From: Bacillus sp. sid0103
Lineage (GTDB): Bacteria > Bacillota > Bacilli > Bacillales_B > DSM-18226
Assembly: GCF_019219025.1 (NCBI RefSeq)
Contig: NZ_JAHUWN010000023.1
Span: 48,849 to 112,848 of the forward strand
Length of the DNA stretch: 64,000 nucleotides
Direction: 5' to 3'
In this document: positions 35,199-44,497 of the stretch, one piece after another
How positions within the stretch are numbered: the stretch's first letter is position 1
How the letters are laid out: every line of letters begins with the position of its first letter
The notes under the pieces: generated by a model
Databases searched by the model: none
The model's input: the letters and a program-made list of their open reading frames with translations, nothing else
Told to the model about the DNA's origin: nothing
Translations under genes and position numbers: made by a program

Positions 35199-36716
35199 AT
35201 GTTTAAGCGGAAATCAGAAAAAAAACAGTCAGAAGATAAGAAGCCGCATAGTTTAAATGTGGATGATCTAAAATCAGAATTGCAAGCAGAGATAGGCGAT
35301 TGTACCGACCTGAATTTTCGAACTATAAAAAAGAATGGCAAGAAGATTGTATTTTGCTTTTTAAGCAGCCTGATTGATAAAACAAGCTTTGATGAATTTG
35401 TCCTGTTACCAGTTCAACAAAATACACAAAACGAATGGACAACCGAAAGTCTTGCTCAGATCTTGCCGATTGGCGAAGTTTCTGTGGCCAATCAATTAAA
35501 AGAAATAATTTCATCTTTAATAGAAGGAAAAGCGTACATTTATATCGATGGTGAACCATATGGAATCCTTGCCAATGTCGGTTCAACCGTTGAAAGATCG
35601 CTAGAAAAGGCCGAAACCGAGTCGCTAGTATATGGCCCAAAGATCTCTTTTACAGAATCACTAATCGGTAATTTAAATATTATCAGGAGTAATTTGAAAG
35701 ATCCCAACCTGTGTATGGAAGATATCACAATCGGAAAAAGGGTAAAAACACCCGGAAAACTTGTCTATGTCAAGGATATCGCGGATAAAGATAATGTGAA
35801 TACTTTTCGGCAAAGAATCACTGATTTAGAATACGATTACATACCGGACACAACGGTTTTGGGGCAGTTAATCGAGGATAATTCGTGGACCATTTTCCCG
35901 CAAATTATGTCAACCGAATTGCCAGACAGGGTTACTCTTTCCTTGATGAGGGGAAGGGTAGCCGTAATGATGGACCGGTCTCCTTCTGCTATATATGGCC
36001 CAACACCTTTTCTTAGTTTCTTTGAATCAACTGAAGATGTATATATGCGTTGGAATATGGGCTTTTTCTTACGGATGCTGCGAATTATTTCCATTTTTTT
36101 ATCGGTCTTATTGACTCCGGCCTATGTCTCTGTTTTGACCTACCATTATGAGGTCATTCCATCAGCTTTACTCATTTCACTAGGTCAATCCAGGGCAAAT
36201 GTTCCGTTTCCTCCAGTTCTTGAAGCCCTTCTCTTAGAATTTGTGATCGAACTATTAAGAGAGGCAGGCGCACGACTGCCAACAAAAGTAGGTCAAACAA
36301 TGGGTATCGTCGGCGGTATTGTTATTGGACAGGCAGCTGTTCAAGCGGGATTTACAAGTAATATCTTAATTATCATTATCGCATTAAGTGCCCTTGGTTC
36401 CTTTACCTCACCAAGCTATTTAATGGGTACTGCCATTCGGATGATTCGCTTTCCAATTATTATTTTAGCTGGTATTTGGGGGGGAATTGGCATTATGTTA
36501 TCCTTTTGTTTTATTGCAATTCACCTCCTAAGATTAACCACCATTGGGAGGCCATACCTTATGCCTGTCTATCCCTTTAGGTGGAAGGACCTAGGATACA
36601 GTATTCTTAAATTTCCGTCTCAATATTTATCCCACAGGCCAGTAACAAACCGTCCAGTAGACAAAGAACGTTTTCCAAAACATAAAGGTGTTGAAAAAAA
36701 GGATGTAGATGAATAG
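35199..36716 (+). CDS. gerKA: Spore germinant receptor A subunit (GerKA-like)
   Basis: 505 residues from ATG at 35199, six bases after AAGGTG. GerA family: a charged N-terminal cytoplasmic domain (FCFLSSLIDKTSFDEFVLLP pattern), LPDRVTLSLMRGRVAVMMDRSPSAIYGP-like stretch (about 240-268), PTPFLSFFES, then about five to six spans with EALLLEFVIELLREAGARLP and QTMGIVGGIVIGQAAVQAG. It sits in the inner spore membrane and with B and C senses nutrients. First gene of a gerABC operon. The subtype K is a guess. Confidence 0.9.
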   Translation: MFKRKSEKKQSEDKKPHSLNVDDLKSELQAEIGDCTDLNFRTIKKNGKKIVFCFLSSLIDKTSFDEFVLLPVQQNTQNEWTTESLAQILPIGEVSVANQLKEIISSLIEGKAYIYIDGEPYGILANVGSTVERSLEKAETESLVYGPKISFTESLIGNLNIIRSNLKDPNLCMEDITIGKRVKTPGKLVYVKDIADKDNVNTFRQRITDLEYDYIPDTTVLGQLIEDNSWTIFPQIMSTELPDRVTLSLMRGRVAVMMDRSPSAIYGPTPFLSFFESTEDVYMRWNMGFFLRMLRIISIFLSVLLTPAYVSVLTYHYEVIPSALLISLGQSRANVPFPPVLEALLLEFVIELLREAGARLPTKVGQTMGIVGGIVIGQAAVQAGFTSNILIIIIALSALGSFTSPSYLMGTAIRMIRFPIIILAGIWGGIGIMLSFCFIAIHLLRLTTIGRPYLMPVYPFRWKDLGYSILKFPSQYLSHRPVTNRPVDKERFPKHKGVEKKDVDE

Positions 36717-36727
36717 GAGCGGTCAGG

Positions 36728-37852
36728 ATGAAAGTGGATTTGCATCCAAAAGAAGGATTAATGGTTAATGCCTTCCTGGTCATGTTTTTTATACATGCTA
36801 CCCAAACAGGCGTAGGAATAGTCGGATTACCAAGGATTGTCTTCCTAGCAGCAAAACATGATGCATGGATCTCCGTCTTTTTCGGAGGAATGTTATCTGC
36901 TGTTGTCTTAGCCATGATGGTTATCATGCTTAAAAAATATGATAGTGCAGACTTATATGGAATTCAGGTAGATGTGTTTGGAAAATGGTTTGGAAATATG
37001 TTGAACATTTTTTATATGCTCTATATGACCATTAGTTTTTTTGTCATTCTAATGAATTATATTGAAATTGTTCAAGTATGGATTTTCCCAGACTTACCCA
37101 CTTGGCAAATCTCTCTTGCGCTTATTCTCTTAACCATCTATGCGGTTAATGGAGGCATTCGAATTATCGTCGGAGTGGCTTTTATTTCAGTCCTAGGGAC
37201 TATTTGGATGATTTTTATCCTGTTCGTACCAATGCGATATTCAGATCCAAAAAACCTGCTTCCACTTTTTAATACAGATTTGAAGGATATTTTTTTTAAG
37301 GGTGTTTTTAAAACATCCCTGTCGCTTATGGGATTTGAACTTTTGATGTTCTTATATCCATATGTGAAAGATAAAAAAAAGGTTTTTCTCTACTCGCAAA
37401 TAGGAAATTTCTATACAACTTTTCTTTTCACTGCCATTACAATGGTGTGTATTACATTCTTTGCTGAAAATGGGCTAGCTCGGACCATTTGGCCTGTATT
37501 ATCAATGTTTAAAATTGTTAGGTTACCAAACTTAGAACGGTTTGAGTTTATTGCCGTTTCATTTTGGATGTTAGTCATCTTACCAAACATGTGTAGTTAT
37601 TTATGGGCTGCATCTAAGGGGTTTAATCGGATTATTAATTGGAAACAAAAAAAGGGGATTTGGATCCTTGGCATTCTTGTTTGGGGCGGATCGTTTTTAA
37701 TTAAAGCAAGGTATCAAATGAATGAATTAACTGATTTTGTTGGACATCTGGGCTTTTATACTGCCTTTTGTTATCCTATACTCCTTTCAGTGCTGGTAAT
37801 AGTGAAAAAATGGTTCTTAAGGAGGAAGAAATCAAGTGCGCAAGCCTCATAA
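36728..37852 (+). CDS. gerKB: Spore germinant receptor B subunit (GerAB/ArcD/ProY family)
   Basis: 374 residues from ATG behind TAGGAGCGGTCAGG. About ten spans of an APC-type transporter fold: FFIHATQTGVGIVGLPRIVF near the N-terminus, DLPTWQISLALILLTIYAVNGG and FKTSLSLMGFELLMFLYPYV in the middle. B subunits hold the germinant pocket. Twelve bases after the A subunit and overlapping the C subunit by 17 bases. Confidence 0.9.
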   Translation: MKVDLHPKEGLMVNAFLVMFFIHATQTGVGIVGLPRIVFLAAKHDAWISVFFGGMLSAVVLAMMVIMLKKYDSADLYGIQVDVFGKWFGNMLNIFYMLYMTISFFVILMNYIEIVQVWIFPDLPTWQISLALILLTIYAVNGGIRIIVGVAFISVLGTIWMIFILFVPMRYSDPKNLLPLFNTDLKDIFFKGVFKTSLSLMGFELLMFLYPYVKDKKKVFLYSQIGNFYTTFLFTAITMVCITFFAENGLARTIWPVLSMFKIVRLPNLERFEFIAVSFWMLVILPNMCSYLWAASKGFNRIINWKQKKGIWILGILVWGGSFLIKARYQMNELTDFVGHLGFYTAFCYPILLSVLVIVKKWFLRRKKSSAQAS

Positions 37853-39002
37853 TAGCAAACTAATTCTTTTGACAGTTTGTTCGATGACGATGGTTCTCAG
37901 TGCTGGATGTGTTCAGCAAAAGCCTCTCGAAAAATTAGGACTAATTACAGTATCAGGATTTGATATGGAAGGGAAAAATCAAATAAAAGGAACGGCAATC
38001 GTTCAAAAATTTGATCCCATGACAAAAGCGTCAACGAAAGTCATCACTTCCTTGGCAAAAACAAGTAAAGGATTAAGACAAGAAGAAAATCTTCAATCCA
38101 ACCAAAAGCTTGTTTCAGGACAGCTTCGTTCGGTTGTTTACAGTCGCGAGTTAGCCGAAAAAGGAATTATCCAGTTGGTCGACACATTGAATCGTGATGC
38201 TGCCATTGGGAATATGGTCTATTTAACCATTGCTGACCGCACTGCTTCAGAAATTATGCAAATTGAAAATGATAATAAAGGACAATTAAACCTTGGCACA
38301 TATATGTACAATTTAATTAAACAAAATGTCGAAGGGGAACAAATTATCTCCCCGACCCTGCATGAGTTTAACCATAATTATTATGATATTGGCAAGGATC
38401 CTGTGCTCCCGATTCTAAAGGTTAAAGGGAAAGATGTGATAATTTCTGGGGTTGGTCTATTTAAAGATGACCGGTTAGTAGATGAATTAAAGCAAGGAGA
38501 TCTTTTTTATTTAAAAGTACTAGTTGATAAATATAATGCGGGAACAAAAGAATTGGGATTTAAGCCAGAGCAATTAAAAAAAATCATCTTAAAAAATGAA
38601 AATTATACGAAGAAACCAATATTCAGTAAAATATATGTCACCGTTGATAATATTCGGAGCAAGACGAAAATTAAATTGGTCGATAAAAAAAACCTTCGCT
38701 TTAGAGTGAATGTTATTTTAGATTCAAGGGTACAAGAGATGACCCAAGCCTTAGACTTGGGTAAACCTGCTGCCATAAAATTACTTCAAAAAAAATTCGA
38801 TCAGAGGATGCAAAAGAAACTAGAAGAGTTACTTCTTCATTTTCAGGATTTAGGAATTGATCCAATCGGATTTGGGAATGAATACGAAGCGCATTTAAGA
38901 GGTAGAACCATTACGAAGGAGGAGTGGGACAGGCAATATAAGAAAGCTACCTTTGATGTGCATGTTAAAAATACGATAGAACGAACCGGAGTAATCGATT
39001 AA
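37836..39002 (+). CDS. gerKC: Spore germinant receptor C subunit, lipoprotein (Ger(x)C)
   Basis: 388 residues from GTG behind AAGGAGGAAG, inside the B gene. Lipobox LSAGC with C25, then QQKPLEKLGLITVSGFDMEG. Ends with the GerC C-terminal domain (LRFRVNVILDSRVQEMTQALDL, LEELLLHFQDLGIDPIGFGNEYEAH pattern, YKKATFDVHVKNTIERTGVID). Anchored on the outer face of the inner spore membrane with A and B. Confidence 0.92.
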   Translation: MRKPHNSKLILLTVCSMTMVLSAGCVQQKPLEKLGLITVSGFDMEGKNQIKGTAIVQKFDPMTKASTKVITSLAKTSKGLRQEENLQSNQKLVSGQLRSVVYSRELAEKGIIQLVDTLNRDAAIGNMVYLTIADRTASEIMQIENDNKGQLNLGTYMYNLIKQNVEGEQIISPTLHEFNHNYYDIGKDPVLPILKVKGKDVIISGVGLFKDDRLVDELKQGDLFYLKVLVDKYNAGTKELGFKPEQLKKIILKNENYTKKPIFSKIYVTVDNIRSKTKIKLVDKKNLRFRVNVILDSRVQEMTQALDLGKPAAIKLLQKKFDQRMQKKLEELLLHFQDLGIDPIGFGNEYEAHLRGRTITKEEWDRQYKKATFDVHVKNTIERTGVID

Positions 39003-39082
39003 CAAGCCATTTCCTTTCTTCTTTTTTAAATCTTTGTTAAACTATTCACGGAATGAAAAGAAAAAAGGTTGCAGGTGATTGA

Positions 39083-39661
39083 ATGAAAGCTCGGTTTTTA
39101 TTATTTATCTTAGTTTTATCCATTCTTATGATGACGGCATGTGGACAGAAAAAAATAGAAAATGCCGTTGATTGGCCTGTTAAGGAGTTTACAGCGACAA
39201 ATCAAGAAAATAAGTCCTTTGGATTAAAGGATTTAAAGGGGAAGGTATGGATTTCAGACTTTATTTTTACCAGCTGTGTAGATGTATGTCCGCCGATGAC
39301 ATCCAATTTGACGAAATTACAAAAAATGGTCAAGGATGAAGGGTTGAAAAATGTTGAATTCGTTTCTTTCAGTGTCGACCCAACCGTCGATAAACCGGAA
39401 GTCCTGACTCGTTATGCGGAACAATTCCAAGTCGATTTTAAAAATTGGACCTTTCTAACTGGCTACTCTCAGGAATATATCGAAAACTTCGCTCTGAAAA
39501 ATTACAAAGCTCTAGTTAAAAAGCCGCAAGAGGGTAACCAAGTAATTCATGGGACGTCCCTTTATTTAGTAGACCAAGAAGGTCATATTAGAAAATCCTA
39601 CGATGGGTACAAAGATGTTCCCTTTGATGAAATTATTCATGATATGAAAGCCTTGCAATAG
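39083..39661 (+). CDS. ypmQ: SCO-family copper/thiol lipoprotein (YpmQ)
   Basis: 192 residues from ATG behind GCAGGTGAT. Lipoprotein signal with MTAC (C20). The copper/redox motif FTSCVDVCPPM has C65 and C69, and H156 (VIHGTSLYL) is the third ligand. Sco1 proteins insert Cu into the CuA site of cytochrome caa3 oxidase; B. subtilis BsSco is YpmQ. Start of the ypmQ-R-S series. Confidence 0.93.
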   Translation: MKARFLLFILVLSILMMTACGQKKIENAVDWPVKEFTATNQENKSFGLKDLKGKVWISDFIFTSCVDVCPPMTSNLTKLQKMVKDEGLKNVEFVSFSVDPTVDKPEVLTRYAEQFQVDFKNWTFLTGYSQEYIENFALKNYKALVKKPQEGNQVIHGTSLYLVDQEGHIRKSYDGYKDVPFDEIIHDMKALQ

Positions 39662-39687
39662 ACCTTTGGACGGGTCTATTTTTTTTG
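39659..39687 (+). terminator. Terminator of ypmQ
   Basis: ATAGACC/GGGTCTAT hairpin with a run of T. Confidence 0.75.
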
Positions 39688-39772
39688 GCAGGAATAGGAT
39701 GTAGTACAAATTGTTTTGAATGATTCATGCCGTGCTATAATAGAAATAATTTAGAAGGCAGGTGAAATAAAG

Positions 39773-40597
39773 ATGAAAAAGCTTTTCACCTTTCTAGTTC
39801 TCCCCGTGGTATTCCTATGTTCGTGTAATCAAATTGATCAATGGTCGTTACATCCTGAAAAGAAAACGGCTGCACAAGCCTTTTCACAGGTTCCCGCTGA
39901 CTTTGTACCTCGAAAATTAACTGTATTATCAGCTGGCGATTCACTAACTCAAGGGGTAGGAGATAGTAATAAAAGTGGCGGCTACTTGCCATATTTAGAA
40001 ACTATGCTTGAAAAAGAAAAGGGAATCAAAGAAGTTGATTTCTATAATTATGGAGTTAAAGGTAATAGGACTACTCAATTATTAAAAAGACTGAAAACAG
40101 CAGAAATGAAAGGTGCACTTCAAGAGGCAGATTTGGTCATATTAACGATCGGTGGAAATGATATTATGAAGGTAGTTAAGGACAATATTGAAAACCTCCA
40201 ACTATCAACGTTTACCGCTGAAAAAGAATCGTACCAAAAGCATTTAACGCAAATTTTTGATCTGATTCACCAGGAAAATCCCCATGCTCAGGTTGTATTA
40301 GTGGGGTTATACAATCCATTTTCTAAATGGTTTTCAGAGATTAAAGAATTGGATGAAATTGTAGCGGATTGGAATAAGGCTGGCCATGCGGTCACTGCAA
40401 ATTACCCTCATGCCTATTTTGTTGAAATTGAAGATATGTTTTTAAATGCAAATGAGAATCTTTTATATACTGATAATTTTCATCCAAATGACAAAGGCTA
40501 TGAATTGATTGCACAAAGGTTAAACCAAACCTTAGAAGAACAAGTATTACCTGAATTGGATAAGACACCGTATATGGTCAATACAGAGGAGAATTAG
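39773..40597 (+). CDS. ypmR: SGNH/GDSL hydrolase lipoprotein (YpmR)
   Basis: 274 residues from ATG behind AGGCAGGTGA. Lipoprotein signal with LCSC (C18). SGNH blocks: AGDSLTQGVGD (S57 nucleophile), NYGVKGNRT (Gly block), TIGGNDI (Asn block) and DNFHPNDKGY (Asp/His block near 230). Extracytoplasmic lipase or esterase; natural substrate unknown. Its stop TAG abuts the ypmS ATG. Confidence 0.93.
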   Translation: MKKLFTFLVLPVVFLCSCNQIDQWSLHPEKKTAAQAFSQVPADFVPRKLTVLSAGDSLTQGVGDSNKSGGYLPYLETMLEKEKGIKEVDFYNYGVKGNRTTQLLKRLKTAEMKGALQEADLVILTIGGNDIMKVVKDNIENLQLSTFTAEKESYQKHLTQIFDLIHQENPHAQVVLVGLYNPFSKWFSEIKELDEIVADWNKAGHAVTANYPHAYFVEIEDMFLNANENLLYTDNFHPNDKGYELIAQRLNQTLEEQVLPELDKTPYMVNTEEN

Positions 40598-41176
40598 ATG
40601 AAAAACAAATGGAAAATAGGATTCCTGATCTTGCTGGGAATCAACCTTTTGTTCGCTATTATTATGTTGTCCCTAGTTATGTTTCCATCGGAAGGCCCTC
40701 AAACAAGTAAATCCAAGGTGCCAACCCAAGAACATGTTTCCTTTCATGTTAAATCAAACAAGAATGATTTAAATATGCTGATTAATCATTATCTAAAAGA
40801 AGAGGCTGCAGATTCTTCGATCGATTATCGGGTCCTTTTAGAGGATGAGGTTGAACTGTATGGCACCTTGCCGTTCTTTAGTGAGGAACTAAATATGAAG
40901 TTAACATTTAGGCCAAGTGCTTTAGAAAATGGTGATTTAGTTTTAAAACAGAGATCAATGACGATTGGGAGTTTACACCTTCCTATATCATACGTTCTCA
41001 ATTTTATTAGCGAAAATTATAAGCTTCCTAAAGGGGTCGAGATAAGACCTAAGGATAAACTGATCTATGTCAACATGCAGCAATTAAAATTAAAAAGTGA
41101 TATTAAACTTAAGGCGGACAAATTTGATTTGAAAAAGGATGACATTGCCTTTACGATATTAGTCCCAGTGAATTAG
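40598..41176 (+). CDS. ypmS: YpmS family membrane-anchored protein (DUF2140)
   Basis: 192 residues from ATG immediately after the ypmR stop, behind CAGAGGAGAA. One N-terminal span (about 7-27), then an extracytoplasmic domain with ADSSIDYRVLLEDEVELYGTLPFF and ISEN-like YVLNFISENYKLPKGVEI, usual for YpmS. Function unknown. Coupled to ypmR. Confidence 0.9.
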   Translation: MKNKWKIGFLILLGINLLFAIIMLSLVMFPSEGPQTSKSKVPTQEHVSFHVKSNKNDLNMLINHYLKEEAADSSIDYRVLLEDEVELYGTLPFFSEELNMKLTFRPSALENGDLVLKQRSMTIGSLHLPISYVLNFISENYKLPKGVEIRPKDKLIYVNMQQLKLKSDIKLKADKFDLKKDDIAFTILVPVN

Positions 41177-41209
41177 GTGCCTCGTTATTTCGGAGGCACC
41201 TATTTTTTT
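41174..41209. terminator. Bidirectional terminator ypmS / DUF4397 gene
   Basis: TAGGTGCCTC/GAGGCACCTA hairpin then TTTTTTT on the plus strand. Confidence 0.85.
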
Positions 41210-41954
41210 AATCCTTAATTTTGATATATTGGAAACCATGATTTGAATGATCAACAAAGACGATCGTATAGGTTTCATTTGGTAAAAATTGAATCCTGGG
41301 CATTGGCAATAGTACATTCTTCGTGTCAGCTTCCCTTGCCTCCAAATCAACGGTCATGGGTGTTAATCCTAGATATTCAGTGGACTGCTTATAGGAAACC
41401 TTTGGGAAAACTACATCTCTGTCTTTAACTGCGATATCTAGTGGCGGGGTATCTGGTGATAAGTGGATAAAGCGAACCTTTGATTCATTGACCGGTACCT
41501 TTGGTTTATTCTGAAAAACTAGCAGTCGCATTTTCTTTACAGAGTCAATCGCTGCAAGTGTGTACGATTTTCCAGGTTCAACGGTTATCTTTTTATTTAA
41601 AACACTGTCGACCATATTTCCCGCTGGGTAAATATCAATATGATGTTTTCCAGGTTTTAATGGTAGATAACTACTTAGGTTTTTAAATGGTAAGTCCCGT
41701 ATCACTCGTTTCCCATTAATATAAAAATCTACATTTGGGGAATCAGGGGAGGTGTGAAGGACGCGGACATATGCTTCTCCTTGTAACGGTTGGGGATTTG
41801 TTCTCAGGGAGGTCAATGCTTTATTCATGTATTTTATATGTTTAAGGTAATAGTGCATGTGTAAGTTGGGAAAGGAGAATTTATAAAATTGAGCTAACAA
41901 ATCATACATAGCCGCTTTTTGCAGATAATCGGAATGTGTTCTTTTCTCGGACAT
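41208..41954 (-). CDS. DUF4397 domain protein
   Basis: 248 residues from ATG behind GATAGGAGTTGATA. Two similar domains: VRVLHTSPDSPNVDFYINGK (about 63-82) and VRFIHLSPDTPPLDIAVKD (about 161-179), each followed by S(S/T)EYL or SSYL and a beta strand ending in DI or DL. DUF4397 proteins are usually surface-associated, but no signal peptide is seen here; the N-terminal 55 residues are helical and Tyr/His rich, perhaps a coat-targeting segment (inference). Function unknown. Confidence 0.85.
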   Translation of the reverse strand: MSEKRTHSDYLQKAAMYDLLAQFYKFSFPNLHMHYYLKHIKYMNKALTSLRTNPQPLQGEAYVRVLHTSPDSPNVDFYINGKRVIRDLPFKNLSSYLPLKPGKHHIDIYPAGNMVDSVLNKKITVEPGKSYTLAAIDSVKKMRLLVFQNKPKVPVNESKVRFIHLSPDTPPLDIAVKDRDVVFPKVSYKQSTEYLGLTPMTVDLEAREADTKNVLLPMPRIQFLPNETYTIVFVDHSNHGFQYIKIKD

Positions 41955-42056
41955 ATTATCAACTCCTATCTAATGGATTACACCATAATTTATTCAAGCT
42001 TAAATAGGTAGGTGTCTAACTTCGTAAGCACAAATTTGGAATTTTTACATTTTTTA

Positions 42057-42085
42057 TTTACAAATGGATATATTACACATATACT
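42057..42085 (+). promoter_or_regulatory. Sigma-A promoter of the rsgA leader
   Basis: TTTACA (42057-42062), 17 bases, TATACT (42080-42085). Confidence 0.7.
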
Positions 42086-42119
42086 TATAACAAATATGTT
42101 TGAAAGTGGGTGACGTGCA

Positions 42120-42194
42120 ATGTTAATTGAAACGATGAGAGCAATCCGTAATTTGAATATTGTTGTTTGCACAGCCCAAAGTTTTACTTATTAG
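42120..42194 (+). CDS. Putative 24-codon leader peptide
   Basis: ATG at 42120 with GGGTGA six bases upstream, stop TAG at 42192. Peptide MLIETMRAIRNLNIVVCTAQ plus SFTY. No run of a single amino acid. Codons 17-23 contain the 5' arm of the antiterminator hairpin, so a translating ribosome would mask it. Too short to be a conventional gene; interpreted as a regulatory leader ORF. Confidence 0.6.
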   Translation: MLIETMRAIRNLNIVVCTAQSFTY

Positions 42195-42260
42195 GGTTCC
42201 ATTGTACGTTTATTCCAATAGGCGAATAAAACCATGGGCTGTGTGTGCCTATGGTTTTTT
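42170..42260 (+). promoter_or_regulatory. Candidate transcription attenuator of rsgA
   Basis: Antiterminator: CACAGCCCA (42170-42178) pairs with TGGGCTGTG (42235-42243), extended by GTTTTA (42181-42186) with TAAAAC. Terminator: CCAATAGGC (42215-42223) pairs with GCCTATGG (42247-42254), then TTTTTT (42255-42260). The arms interleave, so only one structure can form at a time. Confidence 0.65.
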
Positions 42261-42296
42261 ATTATGTAAAAATAATTAATCGCTGGAGGAATAAAC

Positions 42297-43364
42297 ATGA
42301 ATTTAGTAACTATGGGATTAACGAAAACGATAGAAAGTAATTTTCAAACTTTAAATACAAATGAAGAAATGATTCTTGGTCGTGTAGCCCTCGAACATAA
42401 ACGAATGTACCGGGTGTGGACGGAGCAAGGAGAATTATTATGTGAGGTTTCAGGCAGATTTAGTTTTAATGCCCTCAATCGAGAGGACTTTCCTGCGGTC
42501 GGTGATTGGGTTGCCCTAAAGCCGAGATTTGATGAAGGAAAAGGGACCATTTTGGCCATTCTGCCTCGAAAAAGTAAGTTTTCACGAAAATCTGCAGGGC
42601 TTACCGCGGAGGAACAAATTGTTGCCACTAATGTCGATACGGTGTTTCTCGTCAATTCACTGAACGAGGATTTGAATTTACGAAGGATGGAACGCTATCT
42701 GCTGCTTGCTTGGGAAAGTGGGGCCAATCCTGTTATTGTTTTAAGTAAGGCAGACCTTTGTCAGAACCTCGAGAGTAAATTAGCTGAGGTTGAATCGATC
42801 ACGATGGGAGGCGTACCTGTCATTGCGATAAGTGCTGCGACGATGAGTGGATTTGAGAAATTAGCACCATTCTTGCAGTCTGGAAAAACGATTGCCTTGC
42901 TTGGATCCTCAGGGGTTGGTAAATCGACTTTGACCAATCGTCTCTTAGGTGAGGAAAAACAGGTAGTTCAGGATATTCGAATGGCAGATGATAAGGGGCG
43001 ACATACTACGACGCACCGTGAACTGATCCTCCTTCCCAATGGCAGTGTCTTGATTGATACACCTGGAATGAGGGAACTGCACCTATGGGAAAGTACAGAT
43101 GGTTTAACGGAGACCTTTTCAGAAATTGAAGAATTAGCATCCTCTTGCCGCTATCGAGATTGTCAGCATAAGAATGAACCTGGCTGTGCAGTAGTGAGGG
43201 CGATTGAGGAAGGATTGTTGGCAGCTGAGCGGTTAGCAAGTTACAATAAACTGCAAAAGGAACTAGCCTTTATCGAAAGAAAAGCTGATAAACGTGCCCA
43301 AGCAGAAGTCAAAAAACAGTGGAAAAATATCAATAAACAAATGAAACAGCGAAAAAGCTATTAA
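42297..43364 (+). CDS. rsgA: Ribosome small-subunit-dependent GTPase A (RsgA), probable paralogue
   Basis: 355 residues from ATG behind CTGGAGGAATAA. Circularly permuted GTPase: N-terminal OB fold, G4 SKAD (150-153), P-loop GSSGVGKST (203-211), G3 DTPG (254-257), then zinc site C284, C289, H291 and C297. RsgA checks maturation of the 30S subunit and releases assembly factors. The housekeeping rsgA of Bacilli lies by prkC and rpe; here neither is present, so this is probably an extra copy. It is controlled by the leader upstream. Confidence 0.9.
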   Translation: MNLVTMGLTKTIESNFQTLNTNEEMILGRVALEHKRMYRVWTEQGELLCEVSGRFSFNALNREDFPAVGDWVALKPRFDEGKGTILAILPRKSKFSRKSAGLTAEEQIVATNVDTVFLVNSLNEDLNLRRMERYLLLAWESGANPVIVLSKADLCQNLESKLAEVESITMGGVPVIAISAATMSGFEKLAPFLQSGKTIALLGSSGVGKSTLTNRLLGEEKQVVQDIRMADDKGRHTTTHRELILLPNGSVLIDTPGMRELHLWESTDGLTETFSEIEELASSCRYRDCQHKNEPGCAVVRAIEEGLLAAERLASYNKLQKELAFIERKADKRAQAEVKKQWKNINKQMKQRKSY

Positions 43365-43374
43365 CACTATGAAA

Positions 43375-43419
43375 GTTGACCAAGTTTGGAATATCAACCA
43401 TACTTGGTCAGCTTTTTTT
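43375..43419 (+). terminator. Terminator of rsgA
   Basis: 11-bp stem GTTGACCAAGT/ACTTGGTCAGC followed by TTTTTTT. Confidence 0.9.
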
Positions 43420-43497
43420 ATGGTCTTTAGATTTTATTTTTACTTAAACTTTCTGTATACTCATATTCAAGTGAAAGAATGTTAAAGGGGTGGGACT

Positions 43498-44034
43498 TTG
43501 GAAAAGCAAAATGTAGTGGCAACGTTTGCCGGAGGCTGTTTCTGGTGTATGGTGAAACCGTTTGATGAACAGCCAGGTATTAAAAGTGTAATTTCCGGCT
43601 ACACAGGGGGAACAGTAGAAAACCCGACGTACCAACAAGTATGTTCAGATACAACCGGCCATTATGAAGCCGTCCAAATTACGTATGAACCTGATGTTTT
43701 TCCCTATGAAAAATTATTGGATTTATTTTGGCAGCAAATTGACCCAACCGATCCAGGCGGGCAATTTTATGATCGCGGGCAATCGTATCAAACGGCGATT
43801 TTCTACCATGATGAGACACAAAAAATGCTAGCTGAACAGTCAAGGCAAGCACTCCAGGAAAGCGGACGGTTTAACAAACCAATTGTTACACCAATCTTAC
43901 CTGCCAAGACTTTTTATCCAGCTGAAGACTATCATCAGCATTACTATAAGAAAAATCAGGCTCATTACGAGTCTTATCATGTAGGCTCAGGACGTGCTGG
44001 CTTTATTCAAAGTCATTGGGGGGAGAAAAAGTGA
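43498..44034 (+). CDS. msrA: Peptide methionine sulfoxide reductase MsrA
   Basis: 178 residues from TTG behind AAAGGGGTGG. Reduces the S epimer of methionine sulfoxide. Catalytic GGCFWC with C14 and a second Cys C17, then [23 protein letters not shown] (resolving region) and [21 protein letters not shown] pattern. Its stop overlaps the msrB GTG start. Confidence 0.96.
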   Translation: MEKQNVVATFAGGCFWCMVKPFDEQPGIKSVISGYTGGTVENPTYQQVCSDTTGHYEAVQITYEPDVFPYEKLLDLFWQQIDPTDPGGQFYDRGQSYQTAIFYHDETQKMLAEQSRQALQESGRFNKPIVTPILPAKTFYPAEDYHQHYYKKNQAHYESYHVGSGRAGFIQSHWGEKK

Positions 44035-44471
44035 AAAACAAGGATCTAGAACAATTGAAAAAGACATTAACACCGATTCAATATGAAGTCACGCAAAATA
44101 ATGGCACAGAACCACCGTTTCGAAATGAATATTGGAATGAAACGAGTGAGGGGATCTATGTAGACCTTGTCTCAGGAAAGCCGCTGTTTAGTTCGTTGGA
44201 TAAATTCGATGCCGGCTGCGGTTGGCCGAGTTTCACCAAACCGATTCAAGATGAAGAAGTGATCGAGAAAGCGGATCATAGTCACTTTATGATTCGGACC
44301 GAAGTAAGAAGCAAATCGGCCGATTCTCATTTAGGACATGTATTTAATGACGGTCCAGCCCCGACAGGCTTGCGTTATTGCATTAACTCTGCCGCATTAC
44401 GGTTTATTCCGAGTGATAAACTAGAAGAGGAAGGTTACGGAGAATTCACGAAGCTATTTGAAGCAAAATAA
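44031..44471 (+). CDS. msrB: Peptide methionine sulfoxide reductase MsrB
   Basis: 146 residues from GTG at 44031 (GTGA overlap with msrA), six bases after GGGGGGAG. Reduces the R epimer. GCGWPSF (about 61-67), [25 protein letters not shown] and the catalytic Cys in [12 protein letters not shown] (about 119-130). The paired CxxC zinc motifs of some MsrBs are not seen. With msrA it forms a complete repair pair, as in B. subtilis beside ypmS. Confidence 0.96.
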   Translation: MKNKDLEQLKKTLTPIQYEVTQNNGTEPPFRNEYWNETSEGIYVDLVSGKPLFSSLDKFDAGCGWPSFTKPIQDEEVIEKADHSHFMIRTEVRSKSADSHLGHVFNDGPAPTGLRYCINSAALRFIPSDKLEEEGYGEFTKLFEAK

Positions 44472-44497
44472 AAAGCCGCGATTGCGGCTTTTTTTAT
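44471..44497. terminator. Bidirectional terminator msrB / DUF502 gene
   Basis: AAAGCCGC/GCGGCTTT hairpin followed by T run. Confidence 0.85.
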
